Positions 12,051-18,755 of a stretch of 35,228 nt of DNA are shown here, in pieces; position 1 is the stretch's first letter, and each line of letters begins with the position of its first letter. This DNA comes from Streptomyces apricus (GTDB lineage Bacteria; Actinomycetota; Actinomycetes; Streptomycetales; Streptomycetaceae), in the NCBI RefSeq assembly GCF_008369065.1, contig NZ_VDFC01000040.1, positions 86,045-121,272 of the forward strand, read 5' to 3'. Under the pieces are notes generated by a model. It worked only from the letters and a program-made list of their open reading frames with translations, was not told where the DNA came from and ran no database searches. A program made the position numbers and the translations under genes.

Positions 12051-13307
12051 TCACCGGTCCGGACACGGCGGAAATCTCCCGGTCAGGTCCCGCACTTCTT
12101 CACGTACCCGGCGCCCCGCGGACTCGTCCCGCAGGGCCGTCGCCAACAGGACCGCGATGCGCGCCGCTTCGGCCTCGCCCATGCCCTGCGTGGTGACGGC
12201 GGCCGTGCCCAGGCGCAGTCCGCGGGCGTCGGGCCGGGGCAGCGCGCAGGTGTCCAGGACGATCCCGGCGGCGGCGAGCCGGCCGCGGGCGGTGCGGCCG
12301 TCCACGCCCAGCGGCGCCGGGTCGACGGTCAGCAGGTGGGTGTCGGTGCCGCCGGTGGTGACCGCGAACCCCTCGGCGGCCAGACCCGCCGCCAGCGCCC
12401 GCGCGTTGACGACCACCTGACGGGCGTACCGCGCGAACGCCGGCGTCGCCGCCTCGCCGAACGCCACGGCCTTGGCGGCGACCGTGTGCATCTGCGCACC
12501 GCCCTGGGTGAACGGGAAGACCGCCCGGTCCACCCGCTCGGCCAGCTCGCTCCCGCACAGCAGCATGCCGCCGCGCGGGCCGCGCAGCACCTTGTGGGTG
12601 GTCGCGCACACGATGTCGGCGTACGGGACCGGGCTGGGCGCCGCTCCCCCGGCCACCAGCCCGATGGGGTGGGCGGCGTCGGCGATCAGGTACGCGCCGA
12701 CCTCGTCCGCCACCTCACGGAAGAACGCGTGGTCGATGTGCCGGGGGTAGGAGATGGACCCGCACACGATCGCTTTCGGGCGGTGCGTGCGGGCCAGCGC
12801 CCGCACCTGCTCGTGGTCGATGAGCCCGGTCCCGGGGTCGACGCCGTACCCGACGAAGTCGAACCACCGGCCGGAGAAGTTCGCCGGCGACCCGTGGGTG
12901 AGGTGGCCGCCGTGCGGCAGGCCCATCGCCAGCACGGTGTCACCGGGGCGCAGCAGGGCGGCGTACGCGGCCAGTACGGCCGAACTCCCGGAGTGGGACT
13001 GCACGTTGGCGTGTTCGGCGCCGAAGAGGGCCTCTGCGCGCCGCACGGCGAGCCGCTCGGCGGCGTCGACCAGTTCGCAGCCGCCGTGGTGCCGGGCGCC
13101 GGGGTACCCCTCGGCGTACTTGTTGGCGAGCGGCGAGCCCAGGGCGGCCAGCACGGCCGGTGAGCTGAAGTTCTCGGCGGCGATCAGCTGCAGCGTCGTC
13201 GTCTGGCGCGCCCGCTCCGCGAGGACGATCTCGGCCAGCTCGGGATCCTGCCGGCCCAGCACGTCGTCGACCGACGTCGGGCCTTCAAGCGTGTGTGCGA
13301 CCGGCAT
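12051..13307 (-). CDS. glyA: Serine hydroxymethyltransferase family protein
   Basis: PLP enzyme expected to interconvert serine and glycine with tetrahydrofolate. From ATG 13307 (GGAG seven bases upstream) it has 418 residues, the normal length; an upstream TTG at 13349 is less likely. Visible motifs include LIAAENFSSP, NKYAEGYPG, HGGHLTHGS, the PLP lysine in CATTHKVLRGPRGG, and the Arg that binds the substrate carboxylate in LRLGTAAVT. Some core positions differ from E. coli GlyA: the KRYYGGCE segment reads ARHHGGCE, replacing the active-site Tyr65, and MAHVAGL reads AAHPIGL. It may therefore be a divergent paralogue with altered activity. It lies between the PTP-like gene and the WecA-like gene, each about 130 bases away. 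Confidence 0.85.
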   Translation of the reverse strand: MPVAHTLEGPTSVDDVLGRQDPELAEIVLAERARQTTTLQLIAAENFSSPAVLAALGSPLANKYAEGYPGARHHGGCELVDAAERLAVRRAEALFGAEHANVQSHSGSSAVLAAYAALLRPGDTVLAMGLPHGGHLTHGSPANFSGRWFDFVGYGVDPGTGLIDHEQVRALARTHRPKAIVCGSISYPRHIDHAFFREVADEVGAYLIADAAHPIGLVAGGAAPSPVPYADIVCATTHKVLRGPRGGMLLCGSELAERVDRAVFPFTQGGAQMHTVAAKAVAFGEAATPAFARYARQVVVNARALAAGLAAEGFAVTTGGTDTHLLTVDPAPLGVDGRTARGRLAAAGIVLDTCALPRPDARGLRLGTAAVTTQGMGEAEAARIAVLLATALRDESAGRRVREEVRDLTGRFPPCPDR

Positions 13308-13435
13308 GGCGGACTCCGGACCTCGGCGGGGGGGGGACGCTGTATCCAATGTAGGACCGACTCCCCCGCCGCGCCCGGCGTCACCACCGGCCGGCCCGCA
13401 CGCCGTACCCGCTCAGGTGCGTGCGAGGGCTCCGC

Positions 13436-14116
13436 TCAGGTGCGTGCCGGTACCCCGGTCAGCGCCGTGACCACCGGGTCGAGCGCCTGGTTGATCTCCT
13501 CGCCCACCGAGCGGAAGAACGGCAGCGGGGCCCCGTACGGGTCGTAGACCTCGTCCGCCTCCGCCGTGGGGGCCAGCAGCCACCCGCGCAGCGCCGCCGC
13601 GGCGCGGACCAGGGCCCGGGCGCGTTCGACCATGCCGTCGTCCAGCGGCGGCAGGGTCGCGGGGTCTATGGCCCGGACCAGACGGGTGAACTCCTTCAGC
13701 GTGAAGGTGCGCAGGCCCGCCGAATGGCCCATGGAGATGACCTGGGCGCGGTGGTCGCGGGTCGCGGTGAGGACCAGGTCGGCCCGGATGACGTGCTCGT
13801 CGAGCAGTTCGCGGCCCGTGAAGCCCGACGCGTCCGCCCCGAAGTCCGCCAGGACCGCCTCCGCGTTGGCCTCCATGGGCGCACCCTCGTGCCCCCAGGT
13901 ACCGGCGCTCTCCACGATCAGGCCGCCCCACAGGGGGTCGCCCAGCCGGTCCGCCAGGGCATGGCGGGTCAGCCGCTCGGTGATCGGCGAGCGGCACACG
14001 TTGCCGGTGCTGACATGGAGGATGCGAAAGGAGGAGTCGCCGAAGGTCCCGTCGCCGTAAGCCCCCGTGGTCCCCGTTCCCGTCCCTATGCCACGCCCCG
14101 CGTCAGGGGCTGTCAA
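13436..14116 (-). CDS. Low-molecular-weight protein-tyrosine-phosphatase-like protein, nucleophile Cys replaced by Ser
   Basis: The 226-residue protein has the LMW-PTP fold signature after a Gly/Thr-rich lead of about 30 residues. The phosphate-binding loop reads HVSTGNVCRSPITERL where the family has V-C-x-G-N-I-C-R-S-P. The first Cys, the catalytic nucleophile, is Ser (codon AGC), while the second Cys, the Arg and the Ser are kept. The general-acid region is present as DEVYDPYG. It may be a pseudophosphatase that binds phosphotyrosine or phospho-arginine targets, or may use the second Cys. Translation starts at TTG 14116, overlapping the Sua5 stop (TTGA) and preceded by GAGGTGG. I recall this gene position next to Sua5 being kept in other Streptomyces; whether Ser is general there needs an alignment. 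Confidence 0.8.
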   Translation of the reverse strand: MTAPDAGRGIGTGTGTTGAYGDGTFGDSSFRILHVSTGNVCRSPITERLTRHALADRLGDPLWGGLIVESAGTWGHEGAPMEANAEAVLADFGADASGFTGRELLDEHVIRADLVLTATRDHRAQVISMGHSAGLRTFTLKEFTRLVRAIDPATLPPLDDGMVERARALVRAAAALRGWLLAPTAEADEVYDPYGAPLPFFRSVGEEINQALDPVVTALTGVPART

Positions 14117-14760
14117 TTCGCCACCTCAAGGTCGGGTACCACCTTGCGCAGCTCCTCGGCGGACAGGGCCCCGGCCCGCAGCAGCACCGGCACCTTGCCC
14201 GTGACGTCGACGATCGAGGACGGGACGATGCCGGGGGTCGGACCGCCGTCCAGGTACACGGAGACGGAGTCCCCGAGCATCTCCTGGGCGGCGTCGCAGT
14301 CCTCGGGGGACGGGTGTCCCGTGAGGTTGGCGGAGGAGACGGCCATCGGGCCGACCTCGGTCAGCAGCTCGATGGCGACCGGGTGCAGCGGCATGCGCAC
14401 GGCGACGGTGCCGCGGGTGTCCCCGAGGTCCCACTGCAGGGACGGCTGGTGCCTGGCGACCAGGGTCAGCGCGCCCGGCCAGAAGGCGTCGACGAGCTCC
14501 CAGGCCATCTCGGAGAAGTCCGTGACCAGGCCGTGCAGCGTGTTCGGGGAGCCGATGAGGACGGGCGTGGGCATGTTCCGGCCACGGCCCTTGGCGTCCA
14601 GCAGGTCGGCCACGGCCTCCGAGCTGAACGCGTCGGCGCCGATCCCGTACACGGTGTCGGTCGGCAGCACGACGAGCTCGCCGCGGCGCACGGCGGACGC
14701 GGCCTCGCGCAGCCCCGTCGTGCGGTCGGTCGCGTCGTTGGTGTCGTATCGCCGTGCCAT
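14113..14760 (-). CDS. Threonylcarbamoyl-AMP synthase (Sua5/YciO/YrdC family)
   Basis: Makes threonylcarbamoyl-AMP from threonine, bicarbonate and ATP, the first step of the t6A modification at position 37 of ANN-decoding tRNAs. The 215-residue protein is a single YrdC domain: the N-terminal stretch LVVLPTDTVYGIGADAF carries the KxR-type nucleotide pocket entry, followed by AKGRGRNMPTPVLIG and the SSANLTGHPSPEDC motif. A strong GAGGAGG precedes the ATG. It lies between prmC and the PTP-like gene in a run of translation-linked genes with touching or overlapping ends. Confidence 0.93.
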   Translation of the reverse strand: MARRYDTNDATDRTTGLREAASAVRRGELVVLPTDTVYGIGADAFSSEAVADLLDAKGRGRNMPTPVLIGSPNTLHGLVTDFSEMAWELVDAFWPGALTLVARHQPSLQWDLGDTRGTVAVRMPLHPVAIELLTEVGPMAVSSANLTGHPSPEDCDAAQEMLGDSVSVYLDGGPTPGIVPSSIVDVTGKVPVLLRAGALSAEELRKVVPDLEVAN

Positions 14761-14761
14761 G

Positions 14762-14875
14762 TCAGCAAGCCTCCTCGAGCACGCGGGCCCCGTCGGCCGC
14801 GTACCTAACGGTTTCTACGTCGTCCGCGTCGTGCACGTCGGCGGCGGCGCCGGCGCGGGGGGTCGCCGCGGTCAC
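14762..14875 (-). CDS. Candidate 37-residue small ORF between prmC and Sua5
   Basis: A GTG overlaps the prmC stop (GTGA at 14872-14875). The frame runs 37 codons and stops one base before the Sua5 ATG, filling the spacer exactly. Nearly all third positions are G or C, as in real genes here. The product would be an Ala/Asp/Val-rich acidic peptide (VTAATPRAGAAADVHDADD...). The Sua5 ribosome site lies in its last codons, which would couple the three genes. There is no recognised domain and the ribosome site for its GTG is weak. It could be chance in a high-G+C spacer. Confidence 0.3.
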   Translation of the reverse strand: MTAATPRAGAAADVHDADDVETVRYAADGARVLEEAC

Positions 14876-15717
14876 GGCATCGCCCTGCGGGCGGTCGCGA
14901 ACCGCGGCCGGTTGTTGAGGTCGGGGTGGTCGGCGGCATCCGCCCAGCCCCGCTCCTCGGTGAAGATCCACGGCACCTGACCGCCCTGGGTGTCGGCGTG
15001 CTCGACGACGACGACCCCGCCCGGACGCAGCAGCCGGTGCGCGGTGCGCTCCAGGCCGCGGATCAGGTCGAGGCCGTCCTCCCCCGAGAACAGGGAGAGT
15101 TCCGGATCGTAGTCCCGGGCCTCCGGAGCGACGTACTCCCATTCCGTGAGCGGGATGTACGGCGGGTTGGTGATGACGAGGTCGACCTGGCCGTCGAGGT
15201 CCGGGAAGGCGTCCAGGGCGTTGCCCTGGCGCAGGTCGACCCTGGACCCCTCGACGTTCTTGCGGGTCCAGCGCAGGGCGTCCTCGGACAGCTCGACGGC
15301 GTGCACGCGCGAGCGCGGCACCTCCTGGGCGAGGGCGAGCGCGATGGCGCCCGAACCGGTGCACAGGTCGACGATGAGCGGCTCCACGACGTCCATCGCG
15401 CGCACGGCGTCTATGGCCCAGCCGACCACGGACTCGGTCTCCGGCCGGGGCACGAAGACACCCGGTCCGACCTGCAGTTCCAGATAGCGGAAGTAGGCCC
15501 GTCCGGTGATGTGCTGGAGCGGCTCGCGGGCCTCGCGGCGCGCGGTCACCTCCCAGTACCGGGCGTCGAAGTCCGCGTCCTTGACGGTGTGCAGCTCGCC
15601 CCGTTTCACGCCGTGCACGAACGCGGCGAGCTCCTCGGCGTCGTTGCGCGGCGAGGGCACGCCGGCGTCGGCCAGCCGCTGGGTGGCCTGGGCCACTTCC
15701 GCGAGCAGCAGGTTCAC
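14872..15717 (-). CDS. prmC: Peptide chain release factor N5-glutamine methyltransferase
   Basis: Methylates the Gln of the GGQ motif in release factors 1 and 2, raising termination efficiency. The 281-residue protein has an N-terminal helical recognition domain (MNLLLAEVAQATQRLADAGV..., ending near residue 85 with QHITGRAYF) and a class I SAM-dependent methyltransferase domain. Motif I is VDLCTGSGAIALALA, and the NPPY catalytic tetrad is in LVITNPPYIPL. It lies 66 bases after prfA, its substrate gene, which is the common prfA-prmC arrangement. Confidence 0.95.
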   Translation of the reverse strand: MNLLLAEVAQATQRLADAGVPSPRNDAEELAAFVHGVKRGELHTVKDADFDARYWEVTARREAREPLQHITGRAYFRYLELQVGPGVFVPRPETESVVGWAIDAVRAMDVVEPLIVDLCTGSGAIALALAQEVPRSRVHAVELSEDALRWTRKNVEGSRVDLRQGNALDAFPDLDGQVDLVITNPPYIPLTEWEYVAPEARDYDPELSLFSGEDGLDLIRGLERTAHRLLRPGGVVVVEHADTQGGQVPWIFTEERGWADAADHPDLNNRPRFATARRAMP

Positions 15718-15783
15718 GCGTCCTCCGGGCTGAGCTGTCGTCCGTCGTGCGGATGGGGTGGTGCGGCGGTGCTGGTGCGTGCC

Positions 15784-16860
15784 TCAGGCCGCGGCGAGCT
15801 TGGCCGCCGAGTCGGCGTCCACGCAGGCCTGGATCACGGCGTCGAGGTCGCCGTCGAGGACCTGGTCCAGGTTGTACGACTTGAAGCCGACGCGGTGGTC
15901 CGAGATGCGGTTCTCCGGGAAGTTGTACGTACGGATCTTCTCGGAGCGGTCCACGGTGCGGACCTGGCTGCGGCGGGCGTCCGCGGCGTTGCGCTCCGCC
16001 TCCTCCTGCGCCGCGGCCAGCAGCCTGGAGCGCAGGATACGCATCGCCTGCTCCTTGTTCTGCAGCTGGCTCTTCTCGTTCTGGCAGGAGGCGACGACGC
16101 CGGTGGGCAGGTGCGTGATGCGCACGGCGGAGTCGGTGGTGTTGACGGACTGGCCGCCGGGCCCGGAGGAGCGGTAGACGTCGATGCGCAGGTCGTTCGC
16201 GTGGATCTCGACGTCGACCTCCTCGGCCTCGGGCGTGACCAGCACACCGGCGGCGGAGGTGTGGATGCGGCCCTGCGACTCGGTGGAGGGCACGCGCTGC
16301 ACGCGGTGCACGCCGCCCTCGTACTTCATCCGGGCCCAGACGCCCTGGCCGGGCTCGGTGGCGCCGTTGCCGCCCTTGGTCTTCACGGCGACCTGGACGT
16401 CCTTGTAGCCGCCCAGCTCGGACTCGGTGGAGTCGATGATCTCGGTCTTCCAGCCGACGCGCTCGGCGTACCGCAGGTACATGCGCAGCAGGTCGCCGGC
16501 GAACAGGGCCGACTCGTCGCCGCCCGCGCCCGCCTTGATCTCCAGGATGACGTCCTTGTCGTCGCTGGGGTCCCGCGGGACGAGCAGCAGCCGGAGCTTC
16601 TCGGTGAGCTCCTCGCGCTGCTTCTCCAGCTCCTTGACCTCGGCGGCGAAGTCGGGGTCGTCGGCGGCGAACTCCTTCGCCGTCTCGATGTCGTCCCCGG
16701 TCTGCTTCCAGGAGCGGTACGTCGCGACGATCGGGGTCAGCTCGGCGTAGCGCTTGTTGAGCTTGCGCGCGTTGGCCTGGTCGGCGTGGACCGACGGGTC
16801 AGCGAGCCTCTTCTCCAGATCGGCGTGCTCGCCGATGAGTTCCTCGACCGCCTCGAACAT
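15784..16860 (-). CDS. prfA: Peptide chain release factor 1
   Basis: Recognises UAA and UAG stop codons and triggers release of the finished chain. With the ATG at 16860 it has 358 residues; a TTG four codons upstream is possible but lies inside the ribosome site (TTGGAG). The codon-reading tripeptide is PST in [17 protein letters not shown], the PxT form of RF1 rather than the SPF of RF2. The peptidyl-transfer motif GGQ is in [15 protein letters not shown], whose Gln is the PrmC target. Domain order and length are normal. Confidence 0.97.
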   Translation of the reverse strand: MFEAVEELIGEHADLEKRLADPSVHADQANARKLNKRYAELTPIVATYRSWKQTGDDIETAKEFAADDPDFAAEVKELEKQREELTEKLRLLLVPRDPSDDKDVILEIKAGAGGDESALFAGDLLRMYLRYAERVGWKTEIIDSTESELGGYKDVQVAVKTKGGNGATEPGQGVWARMKYEGGVHRVQRVPSTESQGRIHTSAAGVLVTPEAEEVDVEIHANDLRIDVYRSSGPGGQSVNTTDSAVRITHLPTGVVASCQNEKSQLQNKEQAMRILRSRLLAAAQEEAERNAADARRSQVRTVDRSEKIRTYNFPENRISDHRVGFKSYNLDQVLDGDLDAVIQACVDADSAAKLAAA

Positions 16861-16952
16861 CTCCGGCTCCAATGGACTGCCCCCGGCTCCGGCTCGGGGC
16901 CGGGCTCAGGGACTCAGGTACGACGAATGGGGGTGAATAAGAGACAGCGCAA

Positions 16953-17000
16953 AGCGCCGGTCCCGGCGCCCCCTGGTCGGAGGCGACGGAGACCGGCGCT
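16953..17000 (-). terminator. Terminator after rpmE
   Basis: Arms AGCGCCGGTC (16953-16962) and GACCGGCGCT (16991-17000) pair perfectly; the loop contains a smaller stem. It begins 9 bases past the rpmE stop and should isolate rpmE from prfA. Confidence 0.75.
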
Positions 17001-17009
17001 GTGAGGTCG

Positions 17010-17231
17010 CTACTTCTTGGCGGCCGCGGCCTTGCCGAAGCGGGCCTCGAAGCGGGCCACGCGGCCACCGGTGTCGAGGATCTTCTGCTTGCCCGTGTAG
17101 AACGGGTGGCACTCGGAGCAGACCTCGGCGCGGACGGTGCCGCTGGAGATCGTGCTGCGGGTGGTGAACGACGCGCCACAGGTGCAGCTGACCTGCGTCT
17201 CGACGTACTCGGGGTGGATGTCGCGCTTCAA
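17010..17231 (-). CDS. rpmE: Ribosomal protein bL31, zinc-binding (C+) form
   Basis: A 73-residue component of the 50S subunit bridging to the 30S head. Start is TTG 17231, because AGGAG lies five bases upstream and the protein then reads (M)[12 protein letters not shown], the universal L31 start; the longer open frame has no resemblance. Four Cys are present in VSCTCG and [13 protein letters not shown], so this is the zinc-containing type, replaced by Cys-free paralogues under Zur control when zinc is low. It stands alone between two terminator-like structures and has a SigR-type promoter at 17335-17361, linking it to thiol-oxidative stress. Confidence 0.96.
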   Translation of the reverse strand: MKRDIHPEYVETQVSCTCGASFTTRSTISSGTVRAEVCSECHPFYTGKQKILDTGGRVARFEARFGKAAAAKK

Positions 17232-17334
17232 GGTGTCTCCTAGTTTCGGGAGGGCGCCGGGTCGCTGCCGCGGGATGCGGGGGCGTGAACCGGGGCCGAC
17301 TGTCCAGTCTGCCAGGACTGGTGCCATCTCCCCA

Positions 17335-17361
17335 AACCGGGGGAGGTCGCCGACTATTCCC
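17335..17361 (-). promoter_or_regulatory. SigR-type promoter of rpmE
   Basis: The - strand reads GGGAAT, exactly 18 bases, then GTT, matching the Streptomyces sigma-R consensus GGAAT-N18-GTT perfectly. It lies about 100 bases before the rpmE start. rpmE is a published SigR target in S. coelicolor, so sequence and knowledge agree. Confidence 0.88.
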
Positions 17362-17371
17362 AGGCCCGGGA

Positions 17372-17425
17372 CAGCGCCCCGTCAGGGGCGCGGGGAACTG
17401 CGCGACCAGCCACGACGCACCCGCA
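17372..17425 (+). repeat. Streptomyces dispersed repeat, copy 2
   Basis: Same element as 1791-1843: GCGCCCC-gtca-GGGGCGC stem, GGGGAACTGCGCGA core and CCACGACGCACCCGCA tail. It lies between the LCP gene stop (17444) and the SigR promoter of rpmE, only 10 bases upstream of the -35 box. It may serve as the LCP terminator. Confidence 0.8.
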
Positions 17426-17443
17426 CCTGCCCTTGGGGCATCG

Positions 17444-18538
17444 TCACGACGTGACGACGCCCTCCGCCTCGCCCGTGGCCGTGTCCTTCGTCGCCGACTT
17501 CGGGATCGGACGGTCGTTCTTCAGGGCGGTCCAGACCGACTCGGCCTTGTCCTTCTCGACCAGGACGCGGTTGCCGTCCGCCGGGTCGTACCGGACCGGC
17601 ATCGTGATCATCTGCAGCTGCGACGAGCCGATCCCCTTGAGCCCGTTGGCGAAGGAGGCCAGGTCCTTGACCGAGGCGAGGTCGGAGTCGGTGGTGACGG
17701 CCCCGGTCGCCGTGTCGGCCAGGTCGTACAGCTTCTTCGGGCTGCTCAGCACCCCGATGTGCCGGACCTGCTCGACCAGCGCCTTGACGAACGCCTGCTG
17801 GAGCTGGATGCGGCCGAGGTCGGAGCCGTCGCCGACCCCGTGCCGCGTACGGACCAGGCCGAGCGCCTGCTCGCCGGTCAGCCGGTGGGTGCCGGCCTCC
17901 AGGTCGAGGTGGCTCTCCCGGTCCTCGATGTCCTTCGTCGTGGTGACCTCGACGCCGCCGAGTTCGTCGATCAGCTTCCGGAAGCCGCTGAAGTCGACCT
18001 CGACGTAGTGGTCCATGCGGATGCCGGTCATCGACTCGACGGTCTTCACGGCGCAGGCGGCGCCGCCCGTGGTGTACGCCGAGTTGAACATCGCGAACGA
18101 GGCGGCGTCGTGCGTGACGCCCTCGGCGTCGGTGCACTCGGGGCGCGGGACGAGGGTGTCGCGGGGTATGGAGACCACACTGGCCTTCTTGTGACCCTCG
18201 TAGACGTGCACGATCATCGCGGTGTCGGAGCGGGCGCTGCCGTCGTCGGCGCCGCCGCCCAGCTTCTTGTTGCCGCCGGAGCGGCTGTCGGAGCCCAGGA
18301 CGAGGATGTCCTGCGAGCCGTCGTCGACGTCCAGGGGCCGGTCGGTGCCCAGCGCCTGGTCGATGTCGACGCTCTTGATGTTGTCGTTCAGGTTGACGTA
18401 CACGTACCCGAGGCCGGTGCCGCCGAGCGCGAGGACGCCCGCGGCGGACCACGCCGTGACGAGGAGCGCCTTGCGGCGTCCGCTGCGCGGTGTGCGGCGG
18501 CCCGTGGCCCCGGCTTCCGGCGTGCTCTCGTCAGGCAT
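17444..18538 (-). CDS. LytR-CpsA-Psr family cell-wall glycopolymer ligase
   Basis: LCP proteins attach teichoic acid-like or other glycopolymers from polyprenyl carriers to peptidoglycan outside the membrane. The 364-residue protein has a short basic cytoplasmic tail, one transmembrane anchor (about residues 25-48, ALLVTAWSAAGVLALGGTGLGYVYV) and the LCP domain. That domain shows DILVLGSDSR, SDTAMIVHVYEGHKKASVVSIPRDT, the MDHYVEVDFSGFRKLIDELGGVEV core, and RTRHGVGDGSDLGRIQLQQ with its catalytic and phosphate-binding Arg residues. GAGGAC precedes the ATG. It stands as a single gene between the rho terminator and the dispersed repeat. Confidence 0.93.
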   Translation of the reverse strand: MPDESTPEAGATGRRTPRSGRRKALLVTAWSAAGVLALGGTGLGYVYVNLNDNIKSVDIDQALGTDRPLDVDDGSQDILVLGSDSRSGGNKKLGGGADDGSARSDTAMIVHVYEGHKKASVVSIPRDTLVPRPECTDAEGVTHDAASFAMFNSAYTTGGAACAVKTVESMTGIRMDHYVEVDFSGFRKLIDELGGVEVTTTKDIEDRESHLDLEAGTHRLTGEQALGLVRTRHGVGDGSDLGRIQLQQAFVKALVEQVRHIGVLSSPKKLYDLADTATGAVTTDSDLASVKDLASFANGLKGIGSSQLQMITMPVRYDPADGNRVLVEKDKAESVWTALKNDRPIPKSATKDTATGEAEGVVTS

Positions 18539-18689
18539 GTCGTCCTCAGTCCTCGCTGTGGTCCCGGTTACCCCCTGTGCTCAGGGTCAGGCGTGGTCGT
18601 CCCTGGTCGGGTGCTGTCAGGTCAGACGTCGCAACCCGGAGAAGGGTTGCACAGGAAACCATGAGCACCTGTGGTGGAGGTCTCCGCAG

Positions 18690-18732
18690 CACGGAGGGCC
18701 GCCCCCCGCTTCGCCGGGGACGGCCCTCCGTG
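18690..18732 (-). terminator. Terminator of rho
   Basis: A perfect 12-bp stem CACGGAGGGCCG/CGGCCCTCCGTG extended by a CCCC/GGGG inner stem around TTCG, 24 bases past the rho stop. Confidence 0.88.
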
Positions 18733-18755
18733 GTGCCGGCCGCGCCGGCGGTGAC

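Noticed and set aside
10569..13163. 864-codon open frame on the + strand
   Set aside because: It spans antisense to two unrelated genes (WecA-like and glyA) and the spacer; composition-driven artefact.
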